DNA from: Prevotella sp.
GTDB lineage: Bacteria > Bacteroidota > Bacteroidia > Bacteroidales > Bacteroidaceae
NCBI GenBank assembly: GCA_017524385.1
Contig: JAFWSS010000082.1
Location: forward strand, 1 to 34,478
Direction of reading: 5' to 3'
Length of the DNA stretch: 34,478 nt
The notes under the pieces were generated by a model, which ran no database searches, was not told where the DNA came from, and saw only the letters and a program-made list of their open reading frames with translations. Position numbers and translations under genes: made by a program. Positions 1-8,467 of this stretch are shown here, piece by piece; position 1 is the stretch's first letter; every line of letters begins with the position of its first letter.

Positions 1-147
1 GGTTATGCGTAAACAAAAAAAGGGAGAGTGATTTCCGGCGGGTCGCTTTTCATAACCATGTTTTCTCCACCTTTACAAATAACATCATCACCCTTTTTTA
101 CAGAGGCAGGTTAGGATGCTGGTAGTATATTGTAGATGTACGTGGGG

Positions 148-181
148 GATTGGTCGAAAGAATACTAATGATTGGTCGAAA
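148..181 (+). promoter_or_regulatory. Direct-repeat operator upstream of the TonB-like gene
   Basis: GATTGGTCGAAA occurs twice, at 148-159 and 170-181, with a period of 22 bp (two helical turns). The second copy ends 5 nt before the -33 element of the promoter at 187-217. Direct repeats at this spacing abutting a promoter suit an activator that binds as a head-to-tail dimer, as LytTR-type response regulators do; the regulator itself is unknown. Confidence 0.55.
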
Positions 182-186
182 ACCAT

Positions 187-217
187 TTTGAAAACGGCTG
201 ATGTGAACGTAACTTTG
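187..217 (+). promoter_or_regulatory. Promoter of the TonB-like gene
   Basis: TTTG at 187-190, 19 nt, then TAACTTTG at 210-217. This is an exact match to the Bacteroidetes -33/-7 consensus with ideal spacing. The start codon lies 53 nt downstream of the -7 box. Confidence 0.8.
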
Positions 218-270
218 CATCAGAAATAACAAAAATAATAAAAATAACAAACATTAAACCCCAAAGCATT

Positions 271-654
271 ATGAAAAAGATTTTCACATTCATCGCCGTT
301 TGTCTGATGTCACTCCAGTTTGCAATAGCCCAAGAGGTTTGCTTTGCAGAAACCATACAAGAGCAGATGCCTGAGTTCGTAGGAGGAGAGGAAGCCCTGA
401 CTGAATGGATTGAGAACAACATCTCCTATCCCATGATGGCAGAAGTATATTCAATTGAAGGAAAAGTGGTTGTCGCCTTCGACATCAACGAGGATGGAAG
501 CGTAGGCAACGTCCAATTGGAAAGCGCAGCCGACCCCATCTTTGCCGATGAAGTGGTGAGCAGGATTGAAAAGATGCCACAATGGATTCCCGGCATGCAA
601 AACGGAAGGTATGTGAAGGTGCGCTACACCTTGCCCATCTCCTTCGTCTTCTAA
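271..654 (+). CDS. Secreted stand-alone TonB C-terminal domain protein
   Basis: A 127-residue protein with an N-terminal signal peptide (MKKIFTFIAVCLMSLQFAIA, cleavage near residue 20) followed directly by a TonB C-terminal-like domain at about 33-127. The typical signature is visible: MPEFVGGEEAL, a YP-x-A pair, GKVVVAFDINEDGSV, MPQWIPGMQNG and a final V-x-Y-x-LPI-x-F strand. It lacks the transmembrane anchor and proline-rich spanner of true TonB, so it is unlikely to transduce energy itself; such single-domain proteins are common in Bacteroidales and their role is unclear. It has its own promoter (187-217) with a putative operator (148-181) and is followed by a hairpin at 681-716. Monocistronic. 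Confidence 0.8.
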   Translation: MKKIFTFIAVCLMSLQFAIAQEVCFAETIQEQMPEFVGGEEALTEWIENNISYPMMAEVYSIEGKVVVAFDINEDGSVGNVQLESAADPIFADEVVSRIEKMPQWIPGMQNGRYVKVRYTLPISFVF

Positions 655-680
655 AACACGAAGTCTTTCATATCATAGGT

Positions 681-716
681 GCTGACGAGCATGTCCTTCG
701 GGATGTGCTCGTCAGC
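681..716 (+). other. 16-bp RNA hairpin with C(UUCG)G loop
   Basis: Arms 681-696 and 701-716 pair over all 16 positions, with two G-U wobbles in mid-stem, closed by the exceptionally stable C(UUCG)G tetraloop (697-700). It begins 27 nt after the stop codon of the TonB-like gene. No U-tract follows, so it is not a classical intrinsic terminator; 3'-end stabilisation or a U-less terminator is possible. Confidence 0.6.
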
Positions 717-803
717 GCATTGAAGGGGGTGGAAAGCCATGGTGGATTCTTCGACGACCGAAGCGGCAAAGCAGGGCGTGGATTGCAAAAAATACGCTGA
801 ATG

Positions 804-835
804 GGCTTACCTTGGAGGTGCCATGCCTTTTTTTT
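804..835 (+). terminator. Weak possible intrinsic terminator
   Basis: A small bulged hairpin (GGC-tt-ACCT / AGGT-GCC, 804-822) is followed after 5 nt by eight T residues (828-835), just upstream of the kduI -7 box. The stem is short and the T-run is displaced, so this is tentative. Confidence 0.3.
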
Positions 836-868
836 CCAAAAATATGCGCTCGTTTCATTTTTTTTGTG

Positions 869-876
869 TAAGTTTG
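869..876 (+). promoter_or_regulatory. kduI promoter -7 element
   Basis: TAAGTTTG at 869-876 matches TAnnTTTG and lies 28 nt before the kduI start codon. No TTTG is present at the expected -33 position, so basal activity may depend on an activator. Confidence 0.5.
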
Positions 877-904
877 CAGCAAACAAACTAACAAAACCCT
901 AAAA

Positions 905-1747
905 ATGAAAACAAATTACGAAATTCGCTATGCGTCCCATCCCGAGGACGCCAAAAGTTATGACACCACTCGCATACGCCGTGACTTCCTGATTGAGAAG
1001 GTGTTCGCCGCCGACGAGGTGAACATGGTCTATTCCATGTACGACCGAATGGTGGTCGGTGGAGCAATGCCTGTGAAGGAAGAGTTGAAACTCGAGGCCA
1101 TCGACCCGCTAAAGGCCGACTTCTTCACCACCCGCCGCGAAGTGGGCATCTTCAACGTAGGAGGACCGGGCGTGGTCAAGGTGGGAGACGAGGTTTTCGA
1201 ACTCGATTACAAGGAGGCGCTCTACATCGGACGTGGAGACCGCGACGTGGTGTTCTGCAGCAAAAATGGCAAAAAACCTGCCAAGTTCTATTTCAACAGT
1301 TGCACCGCGCACAAGGAGTATCCCTGCAAGAAGGTCACCAAGGACAACGCTGTCGTGGCACACATGGGAAGCCTTGAGATGAGCAACGAGCGCGACATCA
1401 ACAAGATGATTGTCAACCAGGTGCTACCCACATGCCAGTTGCAGATGGGAATGACAGAACTGGCCAAGGGCAGCGTGTGGAACACCATGCCTGCACATGT
1501 GCACAGCCGTCGTATGGAAGCATATTTCTATTTCGAGGTGCCTGAGGACCAGGCCGTCTGCCATTTCATGGGTGAAGTGGAGGAGACACGCCACATATGG
1601 ATGCGTGGAGACCAAGCTGTGCTCTCGCCAGAATGGAGCATACACAGCGCTGCTGCCACACACAACTACACCTTCATCTGGGGTATGGGAGGAGAGAACC
1701 TTGACTATGGAGACCAGGACTTCTCACTCATCACCGACCTGAAATAA
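905..1747 (+). CDS. kduI: 5-dehydro-4-deoxy-D-glucuronate isomerase
   Basis: KduI converts 5-keto-4-deoxyuronate, the product of oligouronide lyases acting on pectin or glycosaminoglycans, to 3-deoxy-D-glycero-2,5-hexodiulosonate in the cytoplasm. The 280-residue length is that of the family, and the cupin metal site is intact: H198 and H200 in MPAHVHSRRMEAYF, E205, and H247 in SPEWSIHS. The start at 905 is 28 nt after a -7 box with an A-rich leader. kduD follows 41 nt downstream, so the pair is a two-gene operon carrying out consecutive steps. No lyase, transporter or kdgK/kdgA gene lies in the window, so the rest of the pathway must be elsewhere. Confidence 0.96.
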   Translation: MKTNYEIRYASHPEDAKSYDTTRIRRDFLIEKVFAADEVNMVYSMYDRMVVGGAMPVKEELKLEAIDPLKADFFTTRREVGIFNVGGPGVVKVGDEVFELDYKEALYIGRGDRDVVFCSKNGKKPAKFYFNSCTAHKEYPCKKVTKDNAVVAHMGSLEMSNERDINKMIVNQVLPTCQLQMGMTELAKGSVWNTMPAHVHSRRMEAYFYFEVPEDQAVCHFMGEVEETRHIWMRGDQAVLSPEWSIHSAAATHNYTFIWGMGGENLDYGDQDFSLITDLK

Positions 1748-1788
1748 AGGGAGGTTCATAGAACACACCTTATTAAATAAAACAACTT

Positions 1789-2592
1789 ATGACTACAAAT
1801 CCATTTTCATTAGAGGGAAAGAATGCCTGGATTACAGGAGCATCCTATGGCATCGGTTTCAACATCGCCAAGGCTTTCGTCGCCGCTGGCATCAAGAACA
1901 TCGTGTTCAACGACATCAACGAGGCTGCCGTGGAGCGGGGCCTGGCAAATTACCGTGAGGCTGGCATTGAGAACGTGAAAGCATACGTCTGCGACGTGAC
2001 AAAGGAGGACGACGTGAAGGCGCTCGTCGAGAAAATCCACCAAGAGGTAGGGCAAATAGACATCCTTGTCAACAATGCCGGAATCATCAAGCGCATACCC
2101 ATGCATGAGATGAAGCGTGCTGAGTTCCAGCAGGTCATCGACATCGACCTCGTTGGACCGTTCATCTGCTCCTCTGCAGTGCTGCCGGAGATGATGGAGC
2201 GCCGAGAGGGAAAAATCATCAACATCTGCTCCATGATGAGCGAACTGGGACGAGAGACAGTGTCGGCATACGCCGCCGCAAAAGGTGGCTTGAAAATGCT
2301 CACACGCAACATCTGCTCGGAATATGGCGAGTACAACATACAGTGCAACGGCATCGGGCCGGGATATATCGCCACTCCGCAGACTGCACCGCTGAGAGAG
2401 CGTCAGCCCGACGGATCACGCCACCCCTTCGATTCCTTCATCTGTGCAAAGACACCGGCAGGAAGATGGCTCAAGCCGGAGGAACTGGGCGGTCCCGCTG
2501 TGTTCCTTGCTTCCAAGGCTTCCGATGCCGTCAACGGACATGTGCTCTATGTTGACGGAGGAATACTTGCATACATCGGAAAGCAACCATAG
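1789..2592 (+). CDS. kduD: 2-dehydro-3-deoxy-D-gluconate 5-dehydrogenase
   Basis: KduD reduces 3-deoxy-D-glycero-2,5-hexodiulosonate to 2-keto-3-deoxygluconate with NAD(P)H, the step after KduI. The 267-residue protein is a classical short-chain dehydrogenase: cofactor motif TGASYGIG (16-23), NNAG (95-98), catalytic S148 and the Y161-x3-K165 pair in SAYAAAKGG, and the C-terminal YVDGG (254-258). The insertion with RERQPDGSRHPFDSF around 203-217 distinguishes it slightly from E. coli KduD but is within family variation. It is the last gene of the kduID operon and ends before a strong bidirectional terminator (2628-2663) facing the convergent HU gene. Confidence 0.95.
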   Translation: MTTNPFSLEGKNAWITGASYGIGFNIAKAFVAAGIKNIVFNDINEAAVERGLANYREAGIENVKAYVCDVTKEDDVKALVEKIHQEVGQIDILVNNAGIIKRIPMHEMKRAEFQQVIDIDLVGPFICSSAVLPEMMERREGKIINICSMMSELGRETVSAYAAAKGGLKMLTRNICSEYGEYNIQCNGIGPGYIATPQTAPLRERQPDGSRHPFDSFICAKTPAGRWLKPEELGGPAVFLASKASDAVNGHVLYVDGGILAYIGKQP

Positions 2593-2627
2593 GAGCAAAG
2601 ACTAAAGTCTAAAGCAATACATATAAC

Positions 2628-2663
2628 AAATGAGCGGGTTGCCTTTTGGCAGCCCGCTCATTT
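2628..2663. terminator. Bidirectional terminator between kduD and hup
   Basis: Arms 2628-2643 and 2648-2663 form a 16-bp stem (one G-U) with a TTTT loop. The AAATGA/TCATTT ends give short U-rich tails in both directions. It separates the convergent kduD (+) and HU (-) genes. Confidence 0.8.
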
Positions 2664-2687
2664 AATTGTGTGAATTTTCTTTACATT

Positions 2688-2960
2688 TTAAGCAATAGCG
2701 TCGGCCAAATCGGCACCAGCCTTGAAATTTGCAACCTTCTTTTCTGGAATCTGGATCTTCTCCTTCGTACGGGGGTTGATGCCCTCACGAGCAGCGCGGA
2801 CACTGACACTGAATGTACCAAAGCCAATAAGGGCAACTTTGTCGTTGGCTGCAAGAGCCTCTTTGATGGCTTCCAAAGTAGCCTCCAATGCTTTCTTTGA
2901 ATCAGCTTTTGTCAAACCTGCCTTCACTGCGATTTTGTCGATCAATTCTGTCTTGTTCAT
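2688..2960 (-). CDS. hup: HU family DNA-binding protein
   Basis: A 90-residue nucleoid protein of the HU/IHF family that bends DNA as a dimer. The N-terminal helices MNKTELIDKIAVKAGL and the arm sequence GFGTFSVSVRAAREGINPRT with the proline that intercalates at DNA kinks are intact, and the length is canonical. An upstream in-frame ATG would add 27 unrelated residues, but it lies beyond the -7 box (3012-3019), so the start at 2960 is correct. The promoter at 3012-3042 has perfect spacing. It is transcribed divergently from the rhomboid gene. Confidence 0.96.
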   Translation of the reverse strand: MNKTELIDKIAVKAGLTKADSKKALEATLEAIKEALAANDKVALIGFGTFSVSVRAAREGINPRTKEKIQIPEKKVANFKAGADLADAIA

Positions 2961-3011
2961 AATTTTATGGTTTAAATGATGGTGTGAAACAATAATGTCA
3001 TTAATTTTTCG

Positions 3012-3042
3012 CAAATATAGAAGAATCATTTCACAATTCAAA
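3012..3042 (-). promoter_or_regulatory. Promoter of hup
   Basis: Reading the minus strand: TTTG (3042-3039), 19 nt, then TATATTTG (3019-3012). An exact consensus match, 51 nt upstream of the HU start codon; it excludes the longer N-terminal extension of the open frame. Confidence 0.85.
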
Positions 3043-3124
3043 CAAAAATCAGAAAAAAGTGACTAAAAAAGTGAAAAAATGTATCTATGACGCTGATTAA
3101 GTGCGGAATAACAGATATTTTTCG

Positions 3125-3132
3125 TAATTTTG
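3125..3132 (+). promoter_or_regulatory. -7 element of the rhomboid operon
   Basis: TAATTTTG at 3125-3132, 29 nt before the ATG at 3162; no clear TTTG at -33. An AAGGGA sequence lies just before the start codon. Confidence 0.5.
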
Positions 3133-3161
3133 CCCAGTTTTTTAATCATTAAGGGAAAAAA

Positions 3162-4064
3162 ATGAATAGCATACCTACTGTTACAAAAAACCTTCTGATA
3201 ATTAACATATTGGCATTCATCGCCTATTATGTGCTTGCCGGACGGGGCATCGACCTTAATGACATGTTCGGCTTGCACATCTTTCTGGCATCGGATTTCC
3301 ATATCTATCAATTCATCACCTACATGTTCATGCACGGAGGGTGGACACACCTCTTTTTCAATATGTTCGCACTCTGGATGTTCGGATGTGTGATGGAAAG
3401 GACCTGGGGACCGAAGAAATTCCTTTTTTATTACATTTTCTGCGGAATAGGAGCGGGTGTCGTGCAAGAAATAGCACAATATGTCGAAGTGTATAACTAT
3501 GTGGACAACGTTGGCTTCTTCGAAATGGCATTTGCCAAATGGGACGCCGGAAGCATGGCTAATCTCAACGCTATGACCACCGTGGGAGCTTCTGGCGCGA
3601 TATATGCCATCCTGCTTGGTTTCGGCATGACATTCCCGGAAGAACGCATCTTCATTTTTCCCTTGCCCTTACCTATCAAGGCGAAGTGGTTTGTCATAGG
3701 ATATGCTGCAATTGAAGTCATCATGGCTTATTCCTCATTTAATGACGGTGTGGCACACATCGCACACCTTGGTGGCATGCTTTTCGGCTTCATCCTTATC
3801 AAGTATTGGCAGAAACATCCCTATGTTGGTTCGAACTACGGGAGAAGCAGTGGGGAGCAGTTCTTCAAACGTTTCAGGAATTGGGGTAAGAAAGGCAACT
3901 CTGCTGATGACATCAGGCGCAAGACGGATTGGGATTACAATGCCGACAAGAAAGCAACCGAGGAGGAGATAGACCGCATCTTGGACAAGATACGGAAGAA
4001 CGGTTACGGAAGCCTCACCGAGGAAGAGAAGAAACGCCTCTTCGACTATAGCAACAGAAAATGA
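3162..4064 (+). CDS. Rhomboid family intramembrane serine protease
   Basis: A 300-residue polytopic membrane protein. The catalytic dyad is intact: S144 in GASGAIYAI and H202 in HIAHLGGMLFG; the oxyanion/gating residues H63-x3-N67 (HLFFN) are also present. About six membrane segments span residues 8-215, with a loop-1 insertion between them (about 108-135). A hydrophilic, charged C-terminal tail (about 220-300) rich in Lys/Glu faces the cytoplasm. Rhomboids cleave transmembrane helices within the bilayer; the substrate here is unknown. The next gene begins one base after the stop codon, so the two are translationally close and form an operon. Confidence 0.93.
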   Translation: MNSIPTVTKNLLIINILAFIAYYVLAGRGIDLNDMFGLHIFLASDFHIYQFITYMFMHGGWTHLFFNMFALWMFGCVMERTWGPKKFLFYYIFCGIGAGVVQEIAQYVEVYNYVDNVGFFEMAFAKWDAGSMANLNAMTTVGASGAIYAILLGFGMTFPEERIFIFPLPLPIKAKWFVIGYAAIEVIMAYSSFNDGVAHIAHLGGMLFGFILIKYWQKHPYVGSNYGRSSGEQFFKRFRNWGKKGNSADDIRRKTDWDYNADKKATEEEIDRILDKIRKNGYGSLTEEEKKRLFDYSNRK

Positions 4065-4065
4065 G

Positions 4066-5148
4066 ATGATGCTCTTCCGTAAGGTCACAAAGTTTGTGCG
4101 CAACATCCTCGTGGCGGTCAACGTCTTGGTGATTGCTGCCTTGTGCGCATGTGCATATGCCGGCCATGTCAGCCCGGAGCACCATTCGTGGCTGGAACTG
4201 TTGGTGCTGGCTTTCCCCATACCCTTGACCCTCAACATCCTCTTCGTCATCATCTGGTTCTTCATAAGTCCTCGGCGCATGCTGATACCACTTGCTGGAT
4301 TGTTGCTCTGCTGGGGACCTGTGAGGGCTTACTGCCCTGTCAACATACCCCAGTCGCCCGATGACGAATGCATCAAGGTGATGTCTTTCAACGTGGCGGG
4401 ATTCTCCATCGCAAAGCAAAAGGAAGGGGTGTTGAACACCTGTGTTGAATACCTCCTCTCCCATGAAGCCGATATCTTGTGCCTGCAAGAGGCAAACATG
4501 GGATCTGCTTCGCAAAAACAGTGGAAAAAACTCATCGCCAAGGTCTATCCCTATTCAGAAACCATCAAAAGGGGGACAAAGGAGGCGGTGTCGTTCCATA
4601 GCAAGTTCCCAATACTCGCTAGCGAGAGAATCATTTATGGGGCTGAGAGAAACACCTGCGGGGCATGCTTGCTCGACGTAGATGGAGACACCGTGCTTCT
4701 GGTCAACCTACACCTGGAGAGCATCTTCCTCAAGGATTATGAAAAAGAGGAAATAGGGTCTATGATACATCAAAGGAAAATCGACAGGGAGAAAGGCTCT
4801 TTGCTGAAAAAGTTGTGCCACGCCGCTGCAAAGAGGGCTGTGCAAACCGATTCCGTCGCTGTGTTCCTGGAGAGGCACAAGGAGATGCACACCATACTTT
4901 GTGGTGATTTCAACGACCCACCGAACGCATATCCCTACCAACAGGTGTCTCAATGGCTCGACAACTGCTATCAAACCACGGGGATGGGGACGGCATGCAC
5001 CTTTAGCAACAAGGGGATGAACGTGCGAATCGACAACATTTTCTGCTCCAAAGACTTTGAGGCCGTAAAATGTGAAATTGACGGCAATACTGATGTGTCA
5101 GACCATTTTCCTATCACCGCTTGGATAAAAAAACGACCAAAAAGATAA
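4066..5148 (+). CDS. Membrane-anchored endonuclease/exonuclease/phosphatase family protein
   Basis: A 360-residue protein: two to three N-terminal membrane segments (about 12-32, 44-68, 72-86) followed by a full EEP fold (about 103-357). Metal and catalytic residues are visible: N109 in VMSFNVAGF, E142 in LCLQEAN, H216 in NLHLES, D281 and N283 in CGDFND, D323 in RIDNIF, and the terminal D346-H347 in SDHFP. The family cleaves phosphodiesters or phosphomonoesters of nucleic acids, inositol phosphates or sphingolipids; the substrate cannot be told from sequence. After two to three segments the domain may lie in the periplasm, but topology is uncertain. Second gene of the rhomboid operon. ATG at 4069 is an equally good start. 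Confidence 0.88.
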   Translation: MMLFRKVTKFVRNILVAVNVLVIAALCACAYAGHVSPEHHSWLELLVLAFPIPLTLNILFVIIWFFISPRRMLIPLAGLLLCWGPVRAYCPVNIPQSPDDECIKVMSFNVAGFSIAKQKEGVLNTCVEYLLSHEADILCLQEANMGSASQKQWKKLIAKVYPYSETIKRGTKEAVSFHSKFPILASERIIYGAERNTCGACLLDVDGDTVLLVNLHLESIFLKDYEKEEIGSMIHQRKIDREKGSLLKKLCHAAAKRAVQTDSVAVFLERHKEMHTILCGDFNDPPNAYPYQQVSQWLDNCYQTTGMGTACTFSNKGMNVRIDNIFCSKDFEAVKCEIDGNTDVSDHFPITAWIKKRPKR

Positions 5149-5174
5149 AAAAAGAATAATATTCCGATAGAAAT

Positions 5175-5205
5175 TTTCCCAAAAGTGAAAAAATGACTAT
5201 CTTTG
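5175..5205 (+). promoter_or_regulatory. Promoter of secDF
   Basis: TTTC at 5175-5178 (3 of 4 match to TTTG), 19 nt, TATCTTTG at 5198-5205. The start codon is 54 nt downstream. Confidence 0.65.
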
Positions 5206-5259
5206 CACCCTATTACGCAAAACGGCGAGAAACAACAAATTAAATATTAAAAAACAGAA

Positions 5260-8200
5260 ATGCAAAACAAAGGTATTGTAATTGTCGTAGCGGTCTTGAT
5301 GACCCTGGCAAGTATCTTCTATTTGTCCTTCTCTGTGGCGTCGAACGTCATCGACAAGAAGGCGGCCCTTATCACGGACCCCGTCAAGCAGCAGGACTAC
5401 AAAGACTCCGTCAAGTATTTGGGGTATTCCTATCAAGAATGTTTGGAAACACAGGTTGGCTTGGGACTTGACCTCAAGGGTGGTATGAACGTCATCCTTG
5501 AAGTCTCCGTACCCGACCTGGTGGATAATCTCGCCGGATACAAGAAGGATGCGGCTTTCGTCAAGACGATGAAGGCGGCAAAAGAGGAGGCTAGTGATTC
5601 TCGTGAGGACTTCATCACTCTCTTCATCAAGCATTATAAAGTGAATGCCCCGGGGCACAGCCTCGCTGAGGTCTTCGCCACACAGCAGTTGCCTGATGTG
5701 AAAACCAACAGCTCGGATAAAGAGGTGGAGGACATACTCAGGCAAAAGGTGGCTGAAACATTGGCTGATGCCAAAAACGTCATCACAAACCGTGTCGACC
5801 AATTCGGTGTAGTGCAGCCCAACATACAGATGCTCGAAGGACAAGGAGGGCGCATTATGGTGGAAATGCCTGGTGTGAAAGACCCGGAGCGCATGCGTAA
5901 ACTACTCCAAGGAAGTGCAAACCTCGAGTTCTGGGAGACATACCCCTCTCAGCAAATCTCACCTTATCTTCGCCAACTCGACAGCAGGCTTGCCAATGGC
6001 GAAGTTAACGATACCACTAATGTCAATAAGGATGAGGCTAAGGCCGACACTGCAAACCTGAAGAAGGAGGTGGCTATGGCCGACTCGGCTGCTCCAAAAA
6101 AGGAAATAGCAAAAGCAGACACTTCCAAGGCTGTAGCTAAAGATAAGGAAAAGGCTGAATTGGAGACTTTCAAAAAGAGCCATCCTCTGCTGGGATTGTT
6201 CAACGGCTTCAACCTGCGTAACGACCAGTATTGCGTGGTGGGGTATGCCAACGTCGTGGACACCGCTGCCATCAACAAGTTTATCCATTCAGAATTGGCA
6301 AAGTCCATCCTGCCTTCCGACGTGAAACTACTCTGGGGTGCCAAGCCGGAGCCGGCTCTGGGTAAGCACACCTTTGAACTCTACTGCCTTCGCATGACTG
6401 GCAACGGCGACCGTGCACCTCTCGAGGGCGATGTCATCGAAAGTGCAAAGGACGACTTCGACCATTTCACCGGAAAGCCCGTCGTGACCATGCAGATGAA
6501 CCAAACCGGTGCTCGGGAGTGGGCTGCGCTCACCAAGAAGAACATCAACAAGCCCGTGGCCATCGTGCTCGACGACCTCGTCTATAGCGCACCAAATGTC
6601 AACCAGGAAATCACCGGTGGCAATTCCCAAATCAGCGGCAATTTCACTGTGCAGGACACAAAGGACCTCTCCAACACACTCAAGTCGGGACGTATGAAGG
6701 CTCCCGTGCGCATCGTGCAGGAAGAGGTGGTCGGACCGTCGCTTGGCGCTCAGTCCATCAAGCAGGGTATCATCTCGTTCATCGTCGCATTCATCGTGCT
6801 CATGATCTACATGATCCTCATGTATGGATTCATACCGGGAATGATGGCCAACTGCGCACTGATCATCAACCTCTTCTTCACCATGGGCATCATGGCATCA
6901 TTCCAGTCGGCACTCACCATGCCGGGTATCGCCGGTATCGTACTCACTTTGGGTATGGCGGTTGATGCCAACGTGCTCATCTATGAACGCACCAAGGAAG
7001 AACTGAAGGCTGGCAAAAATACCATGCAGGCGCTCACAGCAGGATACAGCAACGCCTTCTCGGCCATCTTCGACTCCAACCTCACCTCTCTTATTACGGG
7101 TATCATTCTCGCATTGATTGGTACCGGACCTGTGAAGGGATTTGCTGTCACACTCATCATCGGTATCTGCTGCTCGTTCTTCACCGCCGTGTTCCTCACA
7201 CGTATCGTTTACGAGTACATGATGAAAAAGGGAAAGTGGCGCAACCTCACTTTCACTACACCCATCTCGCGCAATTTCATGCAGGACAAAAACTTCAATT
7301 TCATGGGTGGATACAAGAGGTCGTACACCATTTGGGGCATCCTCGCTGTCGCCTTCATCGCTTTCTTCGCTATCCGCGGACTTAGCAAGAGTATTGACTT
7401 CACCGGTGGCCGCAACTATGTGATCGCATTGGACAAACAGACCGAGGTGGAGAATGTGCGCACAGCTTTGCAAGGAGCTTTTGTCAACAACATCGGCAGC
7501 AAGAAGGGCCAGGAGGCCAACACCAGCGTCATCGCTCTCGGTACAGATGGAAAGACCATCCGTGTGTCTACCAACTGGAACATCGAGTCGAACAGCCCGA
7601 CTGTGGACGACGAGGCTGAGGCCATCCTCTTCAACGCCTTGAAGAAGGCTGGCATTGTCACTCAATCTTCTGAAGAAGACTTCAAGAACCCTGAAGTGCG
7701 TGAGGGCGGTTCCATCATCAGTAGTACGAAGGTTGGACCTTCCATTGCACGTGATGTCACCAACAAGGCCATCATCAGTGTCATCATCGCATTGATTGCC
7801 ATCTTCCTCTACATACTCTTGAGATTCAGAAACGTGGCATTCTCCATCGGGTCCATCGTGGCTTTGGCTTTCGATACACTCATCGTCATCGGATTCTTCT
7901 CCGCTCTTTGGGGCATCGTACCTTTCTCATTGGAAATCGACCAGACGTTCATCGGCGCAATCCTTACCGTGATTGGTTATTCCATCAACGACAAGGTGGT
8001 GGTCTTCGACCGTGTGCGCGAGAACCTCAGAATACACAAGAAACGTGAGTTGCAGACACTCTTCAACGACTCGCTCAACCAGACGTTGGCACGTACAATC
8101 AACACCTCTGTGTCTACGCTCATCGTGCTACTTTGTATCTTCACCTTCGGTGGAGCTAGCATCCGAAGCTTCGCTTTCGCCATGATCCTGGGCGTGGTCT

Positions 8201-8313
8201 TCGGTACACTCTCGTCCATCTTCATCGCTGCACCCACTGCTTATCTCACTATGGGACGCAAAATCAAGAATGAAGAGACTGTGGTTGAAGGTGATGCCAT
8301 TGCTAAGAAGTAA
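5260..8313 (+). CDS. secDF: Protein translocase subunit SecDF (SecD-SecF fusion)
   Basis: A single 1017-residue polypeptide joining SecD and SecF, the proton-driven accessory subunits of the Sec translocon; fusion is normal in Bacteroidetes. SecD: TM1 at 5-27, GLDLKGGM at 69-76, periplasmic P1 region, then the five-helix RND-type membrane block (about 505-660) with LTLGMAVDANVLIYERTKEE around 563-582. SecF: starts near 687, IDFTGGRN at about 712-719, and LTVIGYSINDKVVVFDRVREN at about 902-922 before the final helices. An Asp/Lys/Ala-rich low-complexity stretch at about 248-304 interrupts the first periplasmic domain; it resembles a lineage-specific linker. Monocistronic: own promoter (5175-5205) and strong terminator (8340-8378). 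Confidence 0.97.
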   Translation: MQNKGIVIVVAVLMTLASIFYLSFSVASNVIDKKAALITDPVKQQDYKDSVKYLGYSYQECLETQVGLGLDLKGGMNVILEVSVPDLVDNLAGYKKDAAFVKTMKAAKEEASDSREDFITLFIKHYKVNAPGHSLAEVFATQQLPDVKTNSSDKEVEDILRQKVAETLADAKNVITNRVDQFGVVQPNIQMLEGQGGRIMVEMPGVKDPERMRKLLQGSANLEFWETYPSQQISPYLRQLDSRLANGEVNDTTNVNKDEAKADTANLKKEVAMADSAAPKKEIAKADTSKAVAKDKEKAELETFKKSHPLLGLFNGFNLRNDQYCVVGYANVVDTAAINKFIHSELAKSILPSDVKLLWGAKPEPALGKHTFELYCLRMTGNGDRAPLEGDVIESAKDDFDHFTGKPVVTMQMNQTGAREWAALTKKNINKPVAIVLDDLVYSAPNVNQEITGGNSQISGNFTVQDTKDLSNTLKSGRMKAPVRIVQEEVVGPSLGAQSIKQGIISFIVAFIVLMIYMILMYGFIPGMMANCALIINLFFTMGIMASFQSALTMPGIAGIVLTLGMAVDANVLIYERTKEELKAGKNTMQALTAGYSNAFSAIFDSNLTSLITGIILALIGTGPVKGFAVTLIIGICCSFFTAVFLTRIVYEYMMKKGKWRNLTFTTPISRNFMQDKNFNFMGGYKRSYTIWGILAVAFIAFFAIRGLSKSIDFTGGRNYVIALDKQTEVENVRTALQGAFVNNIGSKKGQEANTSVIALGTDGKTIRVSTNWNIESNSPTVDDEAEAILFNALKKAGIVTQSSEEDFKNPEVREGGSIISSTKVGPSIARDVTNKAIISVIIALIAIFLYILLRFRNVAFSIGSIVALAFDTLIVIGFFSALWGIVPFSLEIDQTFIGAILTVIGYSINDKVVVFDRVRENLRIHKKRELQTLFNDSLNQTLARTINTSVSTLIVLLCIFTFGGASIRSFAFAMILGVVFGTLSSIFIAAPTAYLTMGRKIKNEETVVEGDAIAKK

Positions 8314-8339
8314 CATTTGACAATCACTCACACGACGAT

Positions 8340-8378
8340 AGTTCCCCGCAGGCCATGGTGCTTGTGGGGAACTTTTTT
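8340..8378 (+). terminator. Intrinsic terminator of secDF
   Basis: A 13-bp stem (8340-8352 with 8361-8373, two G-U pairs) around AGTTCCCC/GGGGAACT, with an 8-nt loop and six T residues (8373-8378). Confidence 0.88.
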
Positions 8379-8410
8379 AGATGGAAGATGAAAGATGAAA
8401 AATCAAATTC

Positions 8411-8441
8411 TTGCATTTTAGACGGAAAATCACTATTTTTG
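8411..8441 (+). promoter_or_regulatory. Promoter of the dockerin-like gene
   Basis: TTGC at 8411-8414 (or CTTG at 8410-8413 with 20-nt spacing), then TATTTTTG at 8434-8441. It overlaps the first 10 codons of the longest open frame, so translation must start downstream at 8462 or 8468. Confidence 0.6.
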
Positions 8442-8467
8442 CATGTCCAACATCCATACGCATGCCT

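Noticed and set aside
1-57. Inverted repeat GGTTATG (1-7) / CATAACC (51-57) as a terminator of an upstream gene
   Set aside because: Only 7 bp with a 43-nt loop and no U-tract; likely chance at the window edge.
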